Assembly: GCA_029215795.1 (NCBI GenBank)
Contig: JARDYH010000004.1
Span: forward strand, 213,010,517 to 213,074,516
Origin: Anniella stebbinsi
Taxonomy: Eukaryota; Chordata; Lepidosauria; Squamata; Anniellidae
Direction of reading: 5' to 3'
Length of the DNA: 64,000 nt
Below the pieces are notes generated by a model that was not told the DNA's origin, did not search any database, and was given only the letters and a program-made list of their open reading frames with translations. This document shows positions 23,720-35,119 of the stretch, piece after piece. Numbering within the stretch: position 1 is the first letter of the stretch; the number at the start of each line of letters is the position of its first letter. The position numbers and the translations under genes were made by a program.

Positions 23720-23950
23720 CAAAATAGAAATTTGAGCAAATCACAAATGCATTTTGTGTGATTTGTGCAAATTACAGCTGCAATTTGCACACATTTCTAT
23801 TTATGTAAATTAAAACTCCTCCAGAAAGTCTGCAAACTGGCCCAACCTAATGCTGATCAAGTCGGCCCAGCTCATGAGAAATGACCCAGAGTCCAAGGGG
23901 CCAAGTCGATGAAAGCTTCGTGAGCTCCCCCCCACCCCAAAACAGATTCC
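23720..23950 (+). repeat. Interspersed repeat with TTTGTGCAAAT motifs, copy 1
   Basis: GATTTGTGCAAATTACAGC, CAATTTGCACACA and then ACTGGCCCAACCTAATGC, CCAAGTCGATGAAAGCTTCG share order with 39930-40215. Class unknown. Confidence 0.45.
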
Positions 23951-24946
23951 TCCAACATACCTGGGTAGGCCCCCAAGTACTAATTATACAGAGTTCTTGA
24001 ACATCACTTTTTCAACATGCCGTTGCTTTCCCTATATAGGGCGGCAGACATAATGAAGGACAGAGTCTAATGATTGTGAGAACTACACCAAAGAGAGGAT
24101 TTCGGTAGGTGCAGCACGGTCAGCATCCCTGCAAAGTACAATGGTAGAGCAGCCTCAAGCATTATTTAAGACACTCTCTCAATTTGTGTAGGTCAAATAT
24201 ACAGGAGACAAAGTCAGTGCAGAATGGGTTTCCTGGGAGTGGAAGGCTGGAAATCTACAGGCATAAATCCTTCATAAAGGCTGCAGTCTTTAGCATTTCC
24301 ATTCCATAACAGGCATTCTAAAAAACATTGTGCCTGTTTATGTGCAGATTGGATGACCTACATTTTTAAAGGGCTTATTGGACTGGGAAGTTAACGTTGA
24401 TTAGACATGACTCTGTCTTTACGGCTTTTAGATGAGAGAGTGCCTAATCTCACCAGTTGTACTTTCATTGAAAGAATGATAATGAATTAGGATTCCCCTC
24501 AAATATAAGAGGCCTCTACAATTTGAGACTCGCATGAGCTCCGTTTTACTTTATAATTTTTTCTTATAAAAATGATGGTGGGAACTCCTACGGAGCAGCT
24601 GCAATTTAAAAAATAAAGTATGTTCAAATTTGGTTCATGTAAAGCTGATATTTCCACACATAAAATGAGGACGGTGGGGGACACATTATTGATTCATGTA
24701 CATCCTTACTGTGCTGAAATTAATTACAATACTAGAATACTGATGTCAGCTCAAATACACTGGGTTTAATTCAGATGGATTTATATTCACAAAACACACA
24801 CACGCATCTCTGTCTCAGACACATAACAACATGATATAAAAAAATAAGTAATTCTAGCTAAAAGCATTAATTGGCAGAAAATGTAGAGGCAGTGAGCACC
24901 AAGTAGAATTTGTACAATTTTAAAATCTATTTATCATAGATATTGA
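23951..24946. other. Unannotated sequence
   Basis: No recognised gene or repeat apart from a short (AC)n near 24796-24804. Confidence 0.45.
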
Positions 24947-25082
24947 GAGACTATCTACACTATTGCTTTAAAACGGTTTAAAATGGTGTATAACAGTTTT
25001 GAGAACTGATGGGGCCCAGGACACACTCCATATACAGTTTTCAAAATGTTTTCAAAGTGTTTTATCATGCGTGCATAGACAG
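24947..25082 (+). mobile_element. Short MITE related to the GTGTAGATC family
   Basis: CTATCTACACTATTGCTTT then AACTGATGGGGCCCAGGAC, CACTCCATATACAGTTTTC match 36222-36353. The right terminus is diverged. Confidence 0.65.
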
Positions 25083-25083
25083 G

Positions 25084-25450
25084 CTCTGAGTGTCATCAGA
25101 CGAGCGTTTTATCGCTTTCTTGTTACTGCCCACTTACAGTGTTCCGGGCATCCTTTAGACAATGTCATCCACCTCCCGCATGTCTCCTGCTCCTTCTGCC
25201 CTTCGGTCTGTCACAAAACAGACCCCAGCAAATCCGATTTTTTTTAAAAAAATGAAATGTTCTGTCATTTCCCACTGAGAACAAGGAAAGCTGTGTGATA
25301 AAAAATGCCGACTGAATGGGCCACATGGTCATTGTTTACTTTCACTTTCTTCCCCTGTGTGAAGAAAGAGGAAGTATCATGGGACAGAAGAGGAGAGGAA
25401 AGTGATCTCGTAAAGTAAGTAAACCAGATTTTCCCCCGTCTGATTATGCT
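25084..25450 (+). mobile_element. MITE with TCATCAGACGAGCGTTTTAT start, copy 1
   Basis: Starts CTCTGAGTGTCATCAGACGA and ends near TTCCCCCGTCTGATTATGC. A reverse-oriented copy lies at 31207-31561 and a weaker one at 32660-32990. The interior shares AGAGGAAGTA motifs. No coding frame is recognised. Confidence 0.65.
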
Positions 25451-25572
25451 TATTATCTGTCCCCGCCAGTGTTTAGTAGATGATATTGTATTGTCACCTG
25501 GGTAGATTTAAATGGAGGCCACAGGCATGCAGTTTAAGTAGCCTAGCATCAAAACCATGCTGAACGATTACC

Positions 25573-26030
25573 TTTATGACCTTTAAAGGCCTACATGGTT
25601 TGAGTCCAGTTTACCTGCGGGATCGCCATCTCCCATATAATCTGCCCCGCACACTCAGGTCCTCTGGGAAGAATTTACTCCAATCAGCCAGAACTAGGCT
25701 GACGAGTGTGACCCAGAGGACCTTCTCTTCTGCCGCTCCAAGACTGTGGAATGGCCTGCCGGAGGAGATTCGACAAATTAGCAGTCTTCTGGAATTTAAG
25801 AGAGCCGTGAAGACTGATCTCTTCCGGCAGGCCTACCCAGCTGAATTTTAAGATGTTTTTAATGATGTATTTGTTTTTATTTGTTTTAATATTTTATCTA
25901 TTTTGTGCTTCTTGTGTTTATATTTATTGTTGTTCCCCGCCTCGATCCGGAGGGAGAGGCGGGTTATAAATAAATAAATAAATAAATTATTATTATTGTT
26001 GTTGTTGTTGTTGTTATTATTATCCCACCC
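25573..26030 (+). mobile_element. L2-like LINE with readable ORF2 C-terminus
   Basis: The frame 25576-25851 encodes 91 residues ending the reverse-transcriptase ORF2: TFKGLHGLSPVYLRDR at the start, then TFSSAAPRLWNGLPEEIRQ near residues 49-67 and a stop after the Phe at position 91. The 3' UTR ends with CCCGCCTCGATCCGGAGGG and a TAAATAAAT / (ATT)n / (GTT)n tail. The lack of stops in this part suggests a fairly young copy. A near relative lies at 47195-47640. Confidence 0.88.
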
Positions 26031-26427
26031 ACATAGAGGAGAGCTTCATAAAACACTTTTTTAAAAAAAAGTGTAAAAAATAATAATAAAAACTCAGCAA
26101 CCTTGTCTAATCCTACCACATACCCGCCACCTGAAATGTCCATGATGCTTGCCCACCCCCAACCTTTGGGGACAGGGCTTTGGGCAATCCACTATGAAAT
26201 GTCTAAAAAGGAAGCTGGACCTCAAGAAGGTTCTGAGCCTGTTGTCTGATCCACCCCAGCTTTCTTTGGCCTCCTGTCTTCTTAGCCCCCTGGCACTTGC
26301 TTTTCTGGTAGCACTGGCTTCAGGTATTTCAGGGCCCTTGTCCAAGACCCTGTCAATGCCTCTCCCTTGGTGAGTCCACCATCTCACTGCCATTGTCACC
26401 AGCTGCTATTGTTCCTGGCATCTCCTG
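26031..26427. other. Unannotated sequence
   Basis: Frames of 101 codons (minus) and 74 codons (plus) overlap with no recognised domain. Confidence 0.4.
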
Positions 26428-26747
26428 TAGGCTGATCAGATAAAATCCAGGTCAGGACTCATGTAACTTTAACAGTTGTAGAGAAAAGGGAATTTCAGCC
26501 AGTGTCATTTGTATGCAATTAGTTCCTGGTGATATTCCCTCTTCATCACAACAGTTAAAGGTGCAGGCGCTATAATAGAGTGACCAGATACAAAAGAAGG
26601 CAGGGCCCCTGCAATTTTAACTGTTTTGATGAAGAGGGAATTTCACCAGGAACTAATTGCATACAACTGACACTGGCTGAAATTCCCTTTTCTCTACAAC
26701 TGTTAAAGTTACATGAGCCCTGACCTGGATTTTATCTGGTCACCCTA
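26428..26747. mobile_element. 320-bp palindromic hAT-like MITE, copy C
   Basis: Begins TAGGCTGATC, ends GGTCACCCTA, and is flanked by a perfect 8-bp duplication ATCTCCTG (26420-26427 and 26748-26755). It carries the GATAAAATCCAGGTCAGG subfamily ends. Confidence 0.95.
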
Positions 26748-27501
26748 ATCTCCTGCTCCTCCTTGTCTCCACCACCATTATTTGGGCCAGGGTGAGCGAC
26801 AGCTGGACAAGCAAGCTGCATTGGTGAAGGGGAGGAACAACTCCTGGGGAGTCTTTTCAGTGGGCCTCTGCTGGGATATGGGACTTCAGCAGGTACCCAA
26901 CCTGCTGAGGTCCCACATTCCCACTGTTTTCCTTCTACCTGCCCTGCTTTTCTATAGAACCTGAGCCAATGCTAGCCAGGGACCTTCATATCGAAGCTCC
27001 CCCATCAACATCAACTAGGGAGCTTTCCACCGTAATAGGACACTTCAACCAGCCACACACTGCCACATCATGACCACCACAACATCCTTTAATGCATTAA
27101 AATCTTATATTTTAGGGTTGGGGTGGGGGGAAACAAAGATAGCTTTTCCATGAGGGGGGGACCTCTTTAGCAGGCTAAGTGGTACTAAAAGCAGGAGATG
27201 TGGTCAGAAACAAAAATCCAAATGTTTGGCCAGACGATGTTCCTCATGGGAACTGCAGTATAGGCCTGCATACATAGACCCAGTCCATGTATAGTGTGCT
27301 CAGTCAGTGTTGTAAGTATCAGAGTACACCTAGCAATGCATTTTCGGATAGAGAAGCAAGGGCTAATCTCCATTTCTGAACATGCAAAGGCCACTGTAAC
27401 TCTGATCTGTGTTTCACCCAGGCATGAGGCAAAACAGAGTTATAGCAGACCTCACAGCTCACATCATCTGACCAAATTTTTTTACTTTTCTGTTTCTTCC
27501 T

Positions 27502-27503
<2 letters not shown>
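26748..27503. other. Unannotated sequence
   Basis: No recognised gene or repeat. Confidence 0.45.

Positions 27504-27538
<35 letters not shown>
27504..27538. repeat. (TA)n microsatellite
   Basis: About 17 TA units. Confidence 0.94.
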
Positions 27539-27542
<4 letters not shown>

Positions 27543-27685
27543 ATCACCTAGCCTGGTGAATAGTTCTGAAGAACTCAGAAGTGTGTACATTTTTTGTGGA
27601 ATTTAGGTTGGTTCTAATAAATGAATTGCTCAACTCTGGATTTTGGATTAGATTTTGAGGTGTACACTCAATACATTTTATGTAC

Positions 27686-27869
27686 TCTATTTTATTATTA
27701 TTGCAGTTATATCCCACCTTTTTTCCTCCAAGGAACCCAAGGTGGCGTACATAATCTTCCTCCTCTCCATTTTATCCTTACAACAACAACCGTGTAAGAT
27801 AGGTTGGGCGGAGTCTGTGACTGGCCCAAAGTCACCCAGTTGGTTTCCACAGCTGAGTGGGGACTAGAA
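27686..27869 (-). mobile_element. Sauria-type SINE, interrupted at its head
   Basis: Minus-strand body and tail are clear: AAGGTGGGATATAACTGC tail and GAGGATAAAATGGAG-type body read from the complement, with CTAGTCCCCACTC at the head side. It stops exactly where MITE copy D begins. CTAACAGTGCTAAAATGATG beyond the MITE (28190 onward) could be its lost tRNA-like head. Confidence 0.75.
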
Positions 27870-28189
27870 TAGGCTGACCAGATAAAATCCAGGTTAGGGC
27901 TCATGTAACTTTAACAGTTGTAGAGAAAAGGGAATTTCAGCCAGTGTCATTTGTATGCAATTAGTTCCTGGTGAAATTCCCTCTTCATCACAACAGTTGA
28001 AGTTGCAGGGGCCTTACCTTCTTTTGTATATGGTCACTCTAGTATAGTGCCTGCAACTTTAACTGTTGTGATGAAGAGGGAATTTCACCAGGAACTAATT
28101 ACATACAAATGACACTAGCTGAAATTCCCTTTTCTCTACAATTGTTAAAGTTCCATGAGCCCTGTCTTCCTTTTCATATGGTCAGCCTA
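27870..28189. mobile_element. 320-bp palindromic hAT-like MITE, copy D
   Basis: Begins TAGGCTGACC and ends GGTCAGCCTA. The flanks ACTAGAA and ACTAACA share only part of a duplication. It appears to have landed in the head of the SINE at its left. Confidence 0.9.
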
Positions 28190-28339
28190 ACTAACAGTGC
28201 TAAAATGATGTACACCATGGAGGAGAAGGAAGAGGAGGAGGAGATTTAGCCTGCAATATGATTATTTAATAGTAGAGGTGCAATATGTGGTTAGTTTTTC
28301 AAATATTTTAGAAAAAAAAGAGAAAGGGGAAGCAATCAT

Positions 28340-28384
<45 letters not shown>

Positions 28385-28562
28385 ATCTCGGGACAGCATA
28401 CAAGTAAGAAGATACACTTATTATTATTAAGAACTTCCTCAATGTAGAAAAAAAAATCAGCAGTAAAACGGGGTGCATAAGGATCTTCCCCCGCCCCATG
28501 AATGTTCAAAAGAAAAGTATGGCCAAGCATCTGCTGATGATACTTTAAGTATCAGATGGGGC
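28190..28562. repeat. Unannotated sequence with (CT)n-(CA)n microsatellite
   Basis: A compound (CT)12 then (CA)10 microsatellite lies at 28341-28384. Minus-strand frames over it are artefacts. Confidence 0.8.
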
Positions 28563-28690
28563 AGGGGCAGGCAAGCTGTTGCCCTCCAGTTTTTTTGGAT
28601 TACAACTCTCACAATTCCTAAGCATTGGCCATTTTGGGAGGTGTAGTTAAAACATCTGGAGGTTGCCAGGTTGCCTACCTCTGATATAGG
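28563..28690. mobile_element. Fold-back MITE (GGCAGGCAAGCTGTTGCCCTCCAG type)
   Basis: TTGCCCTCCAGTTTTTTTGG and TTACAACTCTCACAATTCC face AGGTGTAGTTAAAACATCTG and GAGGTTGCCAGGTTGCC. I recall this ~130-bp fold-back (with its 'actacaactcccatcat' motif) as a frequent squamate hAT-type MITE. Confidence 0.7.
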
Positions 28691-28992
28691 ACAATGGGTT
28701 GGAAGGCAAAGGATTGGATGACATCTTTCATTGGGTACCACTCAACTCTTATCAAAACTACCTCTTGGTTGCATGGAATAAAGGATACTGGGAAACTAGT
28801 GGTGGCTTTGTAAGAAACAGAGGCATGATCTCAGCATCTCATGGACAGAAGGGAATTGCCCATCACCTCCATGTTTGTTTTCCCCCTTTGCCCTGGGCTC
28901 TGGAATTGTGGAAAGGAGATACACAACCCACTCATACATATTCTGTAGCACCACTTCAGGATTACATGCAAAGCAGCCATACCAGCTTACAC
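28691..28992. other. Unannotated sequence
   Basis: Nothing recognised. Confidence 0.45.
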
Positions 28993-29312
28993 TAGGATGG
29001 CCATATGAAAAGGAGGACAGGGCTCATGTAACTTTAACAGTTGGTGAGAAAAGGGAATTTCAGCTAGTGTCATTTGTATGCAATTAGTTCCTGGTGATAT
29101 TCCCTCTTCATCACAACAGTTAAAGTTGCAGGCACTATACTAGAGTGACCATATACAAAAGAAGGCAGGGCCCCTGCAACTATAACTGTTGTGATGAAGA
29201 GGGAATTCCACCAGGAACTAATTGCATACAAATGACACTGGCTGAAATTCCCTTTTCTCTACAACTGTTAACGTTATATGAGCCCTGTCCTCCTTTTTAT
29301 ATGGTCAGCCTA
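28993..29312. mobile_element. 320-bp palindromic hAT-like MITE, copy E
   Basis: Begins TAGGATGGCC, ends GGTCAGCCTA and has a perfect 8-bp duplication GCTTACAC (28985-28992 and 29313-29320). Confidence 0.95.
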
Positions 29313-30464
29313 GCTTACACTAGATATCTTCATTGCTGCCACTCAAGGCAAAATTGTTCTTCAGATAAACTGAAAATGTATCCTTCTGGGGCTTCCAGCG
29401 ACCATTATTCATGCATAATATCCCCCCCCCCCCAAATGCTGTTGACAGTCATATCGGAAACTAGTACAGGCCCTTGAAACATGAGCATGATAGCTAAATG
29501 TTGAGCATGACCCTGATATCTACACGTTCAGAATCAGGATACTTCAAAATCGCAGGTGGAGAAGCTAGCCTTCATTCTCTGCTTTGTGATCTTTCTGCTT
29601 TTGGAAACAGAGCACTAAACTACATGCACCAGGATCTGATCTAGCAGAGGAGATCTTTTGTTCTTATTTTCAGAGAATATAGCAGATTATGGGAGAAGGG
29701 GGGAATCTACCCAGAAATTCTTTATCACTGCACCCCACCTCCAAAATCCTCAAACCAGGTGTACAGTCCTCAAAAGACACTGACTAGGTTGTAAGTCCTG
29801 ACGGACGGAACATGACTTATGTCTGCATAAACACATATAGGAGTGTGCTTACAGTGTATTAATGTGTTAATATATAAGGGGGAAAGTTTCAGAAAATAGC
29901 TTCTCATCTCAAGTGAAATGTGTGATTGCATGCCACATTTTTCACATGGACATACACACACATGGCTGAGATCCAATTGACACTGTTGACTTGGTTTCCA
30001 TTTTTTACTATGCAAAGAGGCTATTAAAACCCTATTTACATAATAGCTGTTACAAACTGCCCATTGAAGCCTACTAATGACTAATGACTAATTAATATCT
30101 TGTCAAGGATGGCAGGTCTCAATTTTGACCTCTTCTGCCCTTTCCCAACCACCAGCACACACCTGGCCATCACCCCGACCTACAGTTTTGGTAATTCCCC
30201 ATAACGTTTCCTAAAAAAAACCTGCAAGAATGTTTAATGACCAAGTAGCCGTGAATGCCAAATGAGAACAAAAAGTGAAGTGATTACTACCACTTAAAAA
30301 AAGTGACAGGTGAGATAGATTAGGCACCTAATGCATTAACACACTCTCTTCAATCAACAAGAGCAAACATGGCTAACTAGTGAATGGCTAACAGTGTACG
30401 GTGTATGAGAAGACAAGGCAATGTTTTGTTTCTGAAGAGAGAGAGAGAGAGAGAGGCAGGAGAT

Positions 30465-30465
<1 letters not shown>
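29313..30465. other. Unannotated sequence
   Basis: No recognised gene. A C12-13 run lies near 29422-29434 and a short (GA)n at 30437-30454. Confidence 0.45.

Positions 30466-30500
<35 letters not shown>
30466..30500. repeat. (TA)n microsatellite
   Basis: About 15 uninterrupted units with flanking TATT. Confidence 0.93.
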
Positions 30501-30503
<3 letters not shown>

Positions 30504-30507
30504 GCTG

Positions 30508-30716
30508 CATTCATATGGTCACCCTAGGGTGATCATCTGAAAAGGAGGACTGGGCTCCTGTATCTTGAACACTTGCATAGGAAAACGAATTTCATCCGGT
30601 GTCATTTGTATGCATGCAGAACCTGGTGAAATTTCCTCTTCAGATAAAAAGAGGGCAGGGCTCCTGCAGCTTTAATTGCTTTGATGAAGAGGGAATTTCA
30701 CCAGGTTCTGCATAAA
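30508..30716. mobile_element. 320-bp MITE, copy F: end-to-start junction, truncated
   Basis: The 3' tip of one MITE (ATATGGTCACCCTA, 30513-30526) runs directly into the 5' start of another (TAGGGTGATCATCTG from 30525). The second is recognisable to about 30716 (CACCAGGTTCTGCATAAATG) and then stops without a right terminus. Confidence 0.75.
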
Positions 30717-31184
30717 TGAAACCTGAAGGACACAAGTTTTGGATGGGGGTAGAATTCCTCACGGCATTTGTGAGCTACTGCCCTTACAATACCATTGCAT
30801 GTGGCTATGGCAGGACAAAGCAGTGTGTGCTTTACTTTTTCTTTAGATTTTAAAAATATCAACAGACGTTCATATTGCCGTCTGGCAGCCAGCATTCCCC
30901 CCCAAGAATGCCCTGAAAAAATGTTATGTCCTGCGTGTTCAGGTGTAATGAGAGGAAGTTCTTGTTGTTGGCAATCATAAAATAATGAACAACAGAAACA
31001 GGGGGGAAAACCCTCACTGCTGTTCTGAGGTAATGGTATGATTGCCTCTTACCTTAACCTTTTTAAGAAATCCCCCCTCCCCCCAAAAAAGAAATGGTCT
31101 CCATTTCCCTTCCCCTCACACCAATTCCTTTGTTGAGAACTCTCAGCTCAGAATTAAAATTAGATTCCCACCTGCACCCTGAAA
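30717..31184. other. Unannotated sequence
   Basis: No recognised gene or repeat. Confidence 0.45.
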
Positions 31185-31620
31185 TAAACATAGGAAGCTG
31201 CCTTATGCAGATAGCTTAATCACACAGGGAAAATCACATTCGCTAACTGTCACTTCTCCGCCCGTGTGTTTGCCCCTCATTACTTCTTCTTTTGAAAGAG
31301 GAAGTAAACAACATTCACATGGCCCATTCAGTGGGCCGTTTGGATTGCGCTGCTTCTCCTGCACATAGTAGAAGATAGTGGCAACTTCCATCTTTAAAAA
31401 TAAGTCGGACTTAGAGGGGTGGTTTTTTTATGGTGCAAAGAAGGCTAGAAGGGGCGGGAGACACACAGGAGGCAGACAAAATTGTGAAAGGGACCCACGA
31501 ACATCCGTGAGTGCCCAGTAATGAGCATGCAATAAAACGCTCGTCTGATGGAGCTCTGAGCTCTCCATCTAGCCCAGTATTGTTGAAACTTACTGGCAGC
31601 AATGGCTCCCCAGGTCCAGA
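31185..31620 (-). mobile_element. tRNA-headed SINE split by a MITE
   Basis: AGGAAGCTGCCTTATGCAG (31191-31209) and, about 355 bp later, CCATCTAGCCCAGTATTG, TACTGGCAGCAATGG are consecutive parts of the SINE seen at 20803. The gap is filled by the MITE at 31207-31561. The tRNA-like head is absent on the right. Confidence 0.75.
31207..31561 (-). mobile_element. MITE with TCATCAGACGAGCGTTTTAT start, copy 2 (inside a SINE)
   Basis: Read on the minus strand it begins CTCAGAGCTCCATCAGACGA then GCGTTTTATTGC, matching 25084, and ends GATTTTCCCTGTGTGATTAA. It interrupts the SINE at 31185-31620. Exact ends and target duplication are not resolved. Confidence 0.7.
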
Positions 31621-31673
31621 ACTCTGCAACTTCATTCTCTAATGTGTGTGGTCCAAGCCTTGGTCCGCATACA

Positions 31674-31989
31674 TAGGATGACCATATGGAAAGGAGGACA
31701 GGGCTCCTGTATCTTTGAACAGTTGTATAGAAAAGGGAATTTCAGCAGGTGCCATTTGTATGCATGCAGAACCTGGTGAAATTCCCTCTTCATCACAACA
31801 GTTATACAGGAGCCCTCCCCTCTTTTGTATCTGGTCACTCTAGTATAGCTCCTGCAGCTTTAACTGTTGTGATGAAGAGGGAATTTCACCAGGTGCTGCA
31901 TGCATACAAATGACACCTGCTGAAATTCCCCTTTCAATAAACTGTTAAAGATACAGGAGCCCTGTCTTCCTTTTCATATGATCACCCTA
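31674..31989. mobile_element. 320-bp palindromic hAT-like MITE, copy G
   Basis: Begins TAGGATGACC, ends GATCACCCTA, with a perfect 8-bp duplication CGCATACA (31666-31673 and 31990-31997). 316 bp long. Confidence 0.95.
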
Positions 31990-32654
31990 CGCATACATCC
32001 CTTATCCGGCATCAGATAGAACTGACATTGCATTTTCCTATGGCTGCTATGTTGCATCAGTTTAAAATAAAAGAAAAAAAGTTGGAGATCTCTCACTGTT
32101 TCTTTTCGTAATATAATTTCACACATCGCTACATGTACATGATGCGGGTTTCCACAGGCATTTCTTCCCTCCATCCTAGCAACTTTTGATTCCAAGTGCA
32201 ATTTGTATTTGCTTCTTTGCCGGCCTTGCTTTGTGATTTTTGTGTAATTGGAATAATAAAGGTGTATTAAAAACCAACATCTTTTGCATTCTGTTTCTCG
32301 CAAGAGTAATGACACCACTTCCGTGCTTCATCCTAATTAATAGCTGCAGCTGGCCACATCTCACCAGTATTCCCTGAAAGAGACCACACGGAAAGAGCCA
32401 AAAAAAAAAGTCAGAGCAATTAGTCACAGGCTGACAAGACCAAAAGAAGGATTTGCTCCAAGAAATTTCTTGCCAGAAGAAATATGAGTAGGAGAGACTT
32501 GCTCAAAGAGATCTTGATAAAAAAAAAGTTTAAAACTTTATCAATAGCCATTATTATTCACTAGCCATTATATACCTGCCATTACATAACGTGTGGGAAA
32601 GGAGAGGATGTGTAAAAACAGGACGAATGGACAGAAGTCCCATACAATGCAGAG
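31990..32654. other. Unique sequence, possibly conserved noncoding
   Basis: Balanced, non-repetitive sequence including CATCCTAATTAATAGCTGCA near 32328. No coding signal. A regulatory role is a guess. Confidence 0.25.
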
Positions 32655-32659
32655 ATGTT

Positions 32660-32990
32660 GGAGAACACAATGGGCTTTTTTAAACGAGTGATTTATAGCA
32701 CGCTCATGTTGCTCACAGATGTTTGACTACACCATGAGCCTCATGCATGTCTCCCGCTCCATTTCCTGATTTTAGGGTTAAAAAATAAGCCTCATACAAC
32801 CTATCACTTTTGAAATACATTGGGATTGCCTGGGATTTCCTGCCATGTGCAGGCAAAGATGTTCTATAAAATGCCCACTAGAGGGCAGTTTCCCATTGAA
32901 TTGTATGGGCATTGTGATCACTGTTCTCTTCCCTGTGTAATTTCAGCTTGGTAAGGAAACACGATTTCCCCCTGTCTGACTGTCCCCAAT
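32660..32990 (+). mobile_element. Possible diverged copy of the ACGAGCGTTTTAT MITE
   Basis: TTTAAACGAGTGATTTATAG at the left and ACGATTTCCCCCTGTCTGAC at the right correspond to the two ends of 25084-25450. The middle is diverged. A CTCF-like core lies inside it at 32875-32888. Confidence 0.4.
32875..32888 (+). promoter_or_regulatory. CTCF core-like motif
   Basis: CCACTAGAGGGCAG fits every position of the degenerate CTCF core (CCASYAGRKGGCRS). Sequence match only; binding depends on the wider motif and chromatin. Confidence 0.45.
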
Positions 32991-33437
32991 ATGTCTATGG
33001 CCACTGCACATAGAGACATATTGCCTCACCTCACCTTGGAAGGGTCCCGCTCAATTAACATAGCAACCACATCACAGTCTTCTTGATAATGAGCTTCAAA
33101 ATGGGCAGGGAGGAGGGGGAGAAAAAACTGGCAAAAGGCAAAAAGAAATATTGTTGTACCACCTAAGGTAGTCATGGGACTCTTCATAAATTAGCAATGG
33201 CTTCCTTAAAGTGGGTGGGGGATGTAAGAGGTAGCACTAACGTTAAGCTACCGATTCTAGTCAATGAACAGGGAAGTTAAACATAAAATAAATAAGGGGG
33301 TGTAAATGTTTAGCCACTCTTTATTTAAGAGCTGGAGTGTTTTATTAGAGAACATGCTTTTATCAAGTTATTGTTCTCAGGGCAGGCTTCTGGAGGGCCT
33401 ATAATGTACCTTCAGTGGTCTGGCTTTCTCCCACCCA
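32991..33437. other. Unannotated sequence
   Basis: No recognised gene or repeat. Confidence 0.45.
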
Positions 33438-33757
33438 TAGTGTGACCATGTAAGAAGGAGGACAGGGGTCCTGTACCTTGAACAGTTGCATGGAAAAGGG
33501 AATTTCAGCAGGTGTCATTTGTATGCATGCAGCACCTGGTGAAATTCTCTCTTCATCACAACAGTTAAAGCTGCAGGAGCCCTGCCCTCTTGACCAGATA
33601 CAAAAGAGGACAGGACTCCTGCAGCTTGAACTGTTGTGAAGAAGAGGGGATTTCACCAGGTGCTGCATGCATACAAATGACATCTGCTGAAATTCCCATT
33701 TCCATGCAACTGTTCAAGATACAGGACCCCTGTCCTCCTTTTCATATGGGCACCCTA
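33438..33757. mobile_element. 320-bp palindromic hAT-like MITE, copy H
   Basis: Begins TAGTGTGACC and ends GGGCACCCTA. Flanks CCCACCCA and CCCACCAA match at 7 of 8 positions. Confidence 0.92.
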
Positions 33758-35119
33758 CCCACCAACAACAGGTTTACCAGGCATTGGTAGGTGGAGAGGG
33801 TTGGAACAGAGCACCACGTGCACTACTCTGGATTTGGCCACTATACCTTTATTTATTTTCTCCTTTCCAGTACTCCATTCAGAACTGCCAAAGGTCTTAT
33901 TTGAAGGGGCTAACCCCAGGATCCAAAGTAGTACAGGTAGCAATGCTGCTCCATTGGTGTGTATGCCAAGGACTGCTGCTCATCTGCCATCCCCACCCCC
34001 ACCCATTCAGAGAACTGCAGGGCCGGCTGACTGCCTACGCTACTCTGGGCAGGCAGGGCTAACTGAGGCAGCAGTGGCTGGTGGCCAGTGGCAGAGAAGC
34101 GCTGCCACCTGCAATACTCTGAGCTCCCCATGTTTAGACCATGCTATTTGCCTCTGATCCCACTGGGCCCTGACAGGAGGAATTTGAAGCCGAACGGAAG
34201 CATGCACTGCACTGGCTGGTATGTGCATGAGAATTCAGGGAGTTGGTGATATCGTAAAATGGAAAGGAATTGGCAATATTCTCCTGTCTAGGCTTCAGTA
34301 TGGCCCCAAATTCAGATAGACCATTGGCTAAACAATATTGCCAAGCCTTGCTGTGTGTCTGGCCAGCGCTAACTCTGACCTCACCTACCTACCTCTCTCC
34401 CTCTTCTCTCTATTGCATTTTCCTCCAGCCTGTCTACCCACCACCTCCCTGCACTCTATATCCATCCAACCTCCTCAGACAGTCATCTTGTCTCCAACCA
34501 CATCTGTGAATATCAGAATACCACATCTGACTTACCCCAGCTGCACGGCACTTCCACAGAATGAACTACTGCATAGCTTTAGATAGGATCAGTGGTGCAG
34601 CTAGGGATACACCTTGGGTCCAAAATCCAGAGCCCCACAACCCAGGGGGCGGGGGGGGGGGAGGGCAAGTGACCTCTTAGAAAGCAGGAGGTGTTGAGGG
34701 CATCAGAGTAGTTGAATCAAACTCCATTTTATTCCTGAAGACATGAAGGTGCTGTGATTTCTTTGAGCTTGAAATGCAAAACTCCACATTGCTCAGAGTA
34801 GTTTTTCACCATTTTTTCCAGGTTGGTAAACATTCAAACATATCAGGACTGCAGAAGCAGTTGGAAAGCATGAAATGGCCGGGGGGGGGGGGGGGGCGGG
34901 GAGAAAAATCTGAGTTGCGAGTAGCTTCACAGCTAAAATTGGGAGTTGCTTTGCTACTGAAGGAGTACACAAGGCCACCTGAAGGCTCTCCCAGAAGACC
35001 ATCAAGTTCAAGTCTAAACTTACCTAGCTGCACCATTAATTCTGACATAGATATCATAGCCACTCCCCCACCCCGGCAAATTGCTCACTGACAACACCAG
35101 CCTGTAAAGAGTTTTGGGC
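33758..35119. other. Unannotated sequence with CT-rich and G-rich tracts
   Basis: CT-rich sequence at about 34380-34510. G-rich runs at 34645-34662 and 34880-34900 could form G-quadruplexes. Overlapping frames of up to 118 codons show no domain. Confidence 0.45.
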
